From: Brasilonema angustatum HA4187-MV1
GTDB lineage: Bacteria > Cyanobacteriota > Cyanobacteriia > Cyanobacteriales > Nostocaceae
Assembly (NCBI GenBank): GCA_019359695.1
Contig: JAHHGV010000008.1
Location: 62,001-126,000 of the forward strand
Direction: 5' to 3'
Length of the DNA: 64,000 nt
Shown: positions 63,295 through 64,000 of the stretch, piece after piece
How positions within the stretch are numbered: position 1 is the first letter of the stretch
How the letters are laid out: the number at the start of each line of letters is the position of its first letter
The notes under the pieces: model-generated
Told to the model about the DNA's origin: nothing
What the model saw: the letters and a program-made list of their open reading frames with translations, nothing else
Databases searched by the model: none
Position numbers and translations under genes: made by a program

Positions 63295-64000
63295 TTAATT
63301 TTTAAGCCTTCCATTGATTTTGGGATCTAATACCAGTTGTGAACCTGATTCGTTGACATGGTATGTCCAAGATTGTCTGCCAACTTGGATAACAACTTCC
63401 CAGCCTTTAATGGGGTTATATTCTTTGGTGCAAATTTCGCCAAATTTGAATTCGCAGGGATTACCAAAGGTTTTCGGTGTGGCTTTGCTAACTTTTAGGT
63501 TAGAAGTTGGTATTCTCGAACGCTTGTAGGCATCCCGTAAAATTCTATCTTCGATTTCTTTTGAGAGTGCGCTTGATTGTGATGTACTCACTTTTGGATC
63601 TAATACCAGTTGTGAGCCGGATTCGTTAACGTGGTAAGTCCAAGAATTCTCTCCCACGCGAACAACCACTTCCCAACCTTTAATAGGGTTGAATTCCCTG
63701 GTACAAACTTCTCCAAATTTGAAGATGCAAGGATTGCTGAAGGTTTTTGCTGTAGCTTCGGTAATTTGTAATTCACGAATTGGTACGCCGGAACGTTTGG
63801 AAGCATCCTGCAGAATTCGATTTTCTATCCGTTTTGGCAGATCGTTTGAGTTCTGGTTTGTGGTTTGGGATATTTGAATGGTACTGTAGCTTGAGTTCTG
63901 GTTTGTAGTTTGGGATATTTGAACGCTGCTATAACTGCTCTGTATCTGCTCGTTTTCCCCAGAAGCAGCAGCAGGATAGTTTCCAACTACTCCGAGTCCA
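63295..64000 (-). CDS. Tandem-domain protein, partial (5' part beyond window)
   Basis: The frame is open from the stop at 63295 to the right edge, about 235 residues, with the start outside. Two copies of a domain of about 85 residues are seen. Each has RIxxxILxDAxKRS, an N-P-C-x-F-K-F-G-E motif (NPCEFKFGE and NPCIFKFGE), a second Cys (ICTKEYNPIKGWEV, VCTREFNPIKGWEV) and the end TYHVNESGSQLVLDPK. Upstream is a tandem SYSxxQISQTTNQN linker repeat. The two conserved cysteines per copy may form a disulfide, suggesting export, but no signal is visible in this part. Not recognised as a known family. Confidence 0.75.
   Translation of the reverse strand, partial: GLGVVGNYPAAASGENEQIQSSYSSVQISQTTNQNSSYSTIQISQTTNQNSNDLPKRIENRILQDASKRSGVPIRELQITEATAKTFSNPCIFKFGEVCTREFNPIKGWEVVVRVGENSWTYHVNESGSQLVLDPKVSTSQSSALSKEIEDRILRDAYKRSRIPTSNLKVSKATPKTFGNPCEFKFGEICTKEYNPIKGWEVVIQVGRQSWTYHVNESGSQLVLDPKINGRLKN

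Overview
The window looks like chromosomal DNA of a filamentous, sheath-forming cyanobacterium of the Nostocales type (Nostoc, Scytonema, Tolypothrix or relatives). Support comes from frequent HIP1 octamers (GCGATCGC), a complete scytonemin (UV sunscreen) locus, a high-light-inducible protein, PEP-CTERM proteins, short heptamer tandem repeats and many small inverted-repeat elements. The genus is inference; no rRNA or tRNA gene was recognised.

Region 1 (1-27.4 kb) is the scytonemin locus. A divergent PAS-domain sensor gene is cut by the left edge. Then, all on the plus strand, come scyA, scyB, scyC, scyD, scyE, scyF, eboA, eboB, eboC, a glycosyltransferase, tyrA, a dsbA remnant, eboD (aroB-like), eboE, eboF, a fused trpE-trpG, trpC, a zinc-type reductase, trpA and trpB. 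ScyB and ScyA convert tryptophan and prephenate-derived precursors into the coupled keto acid that ScyC cyclises. TyrA and the Trp enzymes supply precursors. The ebo proteins are the metabolite-trafficking set needed to move the monomer outward, and ScyE and ScyF are envelope-directed beta-propeller proteins. trpD, aroG and tyrP, known from the Nostoc punctiforme cluster, are not present here.

Region 2 (27.4-34.1 kb) holds small mobile-repeat relics and then a three-gene set of glycine/serine/threonine-rich low-complexity proteins. Each has a strong AGGAGG ribosome site, and the third carries a solenoid-like GNGNW repeat. On the minus strand follow a WD40 propeller protein, a small membrane protein and a high-light-inducible protein.

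Region 3 (34.5-50 kb) is mixed housekeeping: alanine dehydrogenase, a hybrid sensor kinase with CheB and CheR partners, a CapA-like protein, a PEP-CTERM protein, larE, a LivH-type permease, a TnpB gene split by a small repeat, a TPR protein, a solute-binding protein, rplT-rpmI and a type II NADH dehydrogenase.

Region 4 (50-60 kb) has an AraC regulator with an aldo/keto reductase, a stand-alone relative of the AraC sensor domain, and a minus-strand peptide-export locus. That locus has four short precursors with double-glycine leaders and Ser/Tyr/Ala/Gly-rich cores, a SurA/PpiC-type isomerase, a decayed partial copy of that isomerase, and an HlyD adaptor. Part of it arose by tandem duplication. 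No peptidase-ABC transporter or modification enzyme lies in the window.

Region 5 (60-64 kb) has a CsbD-like stress protein, a small membrane protein translationally coupled to a large PRC-barrel protein, and a tandem-domain protein running off the right edge.
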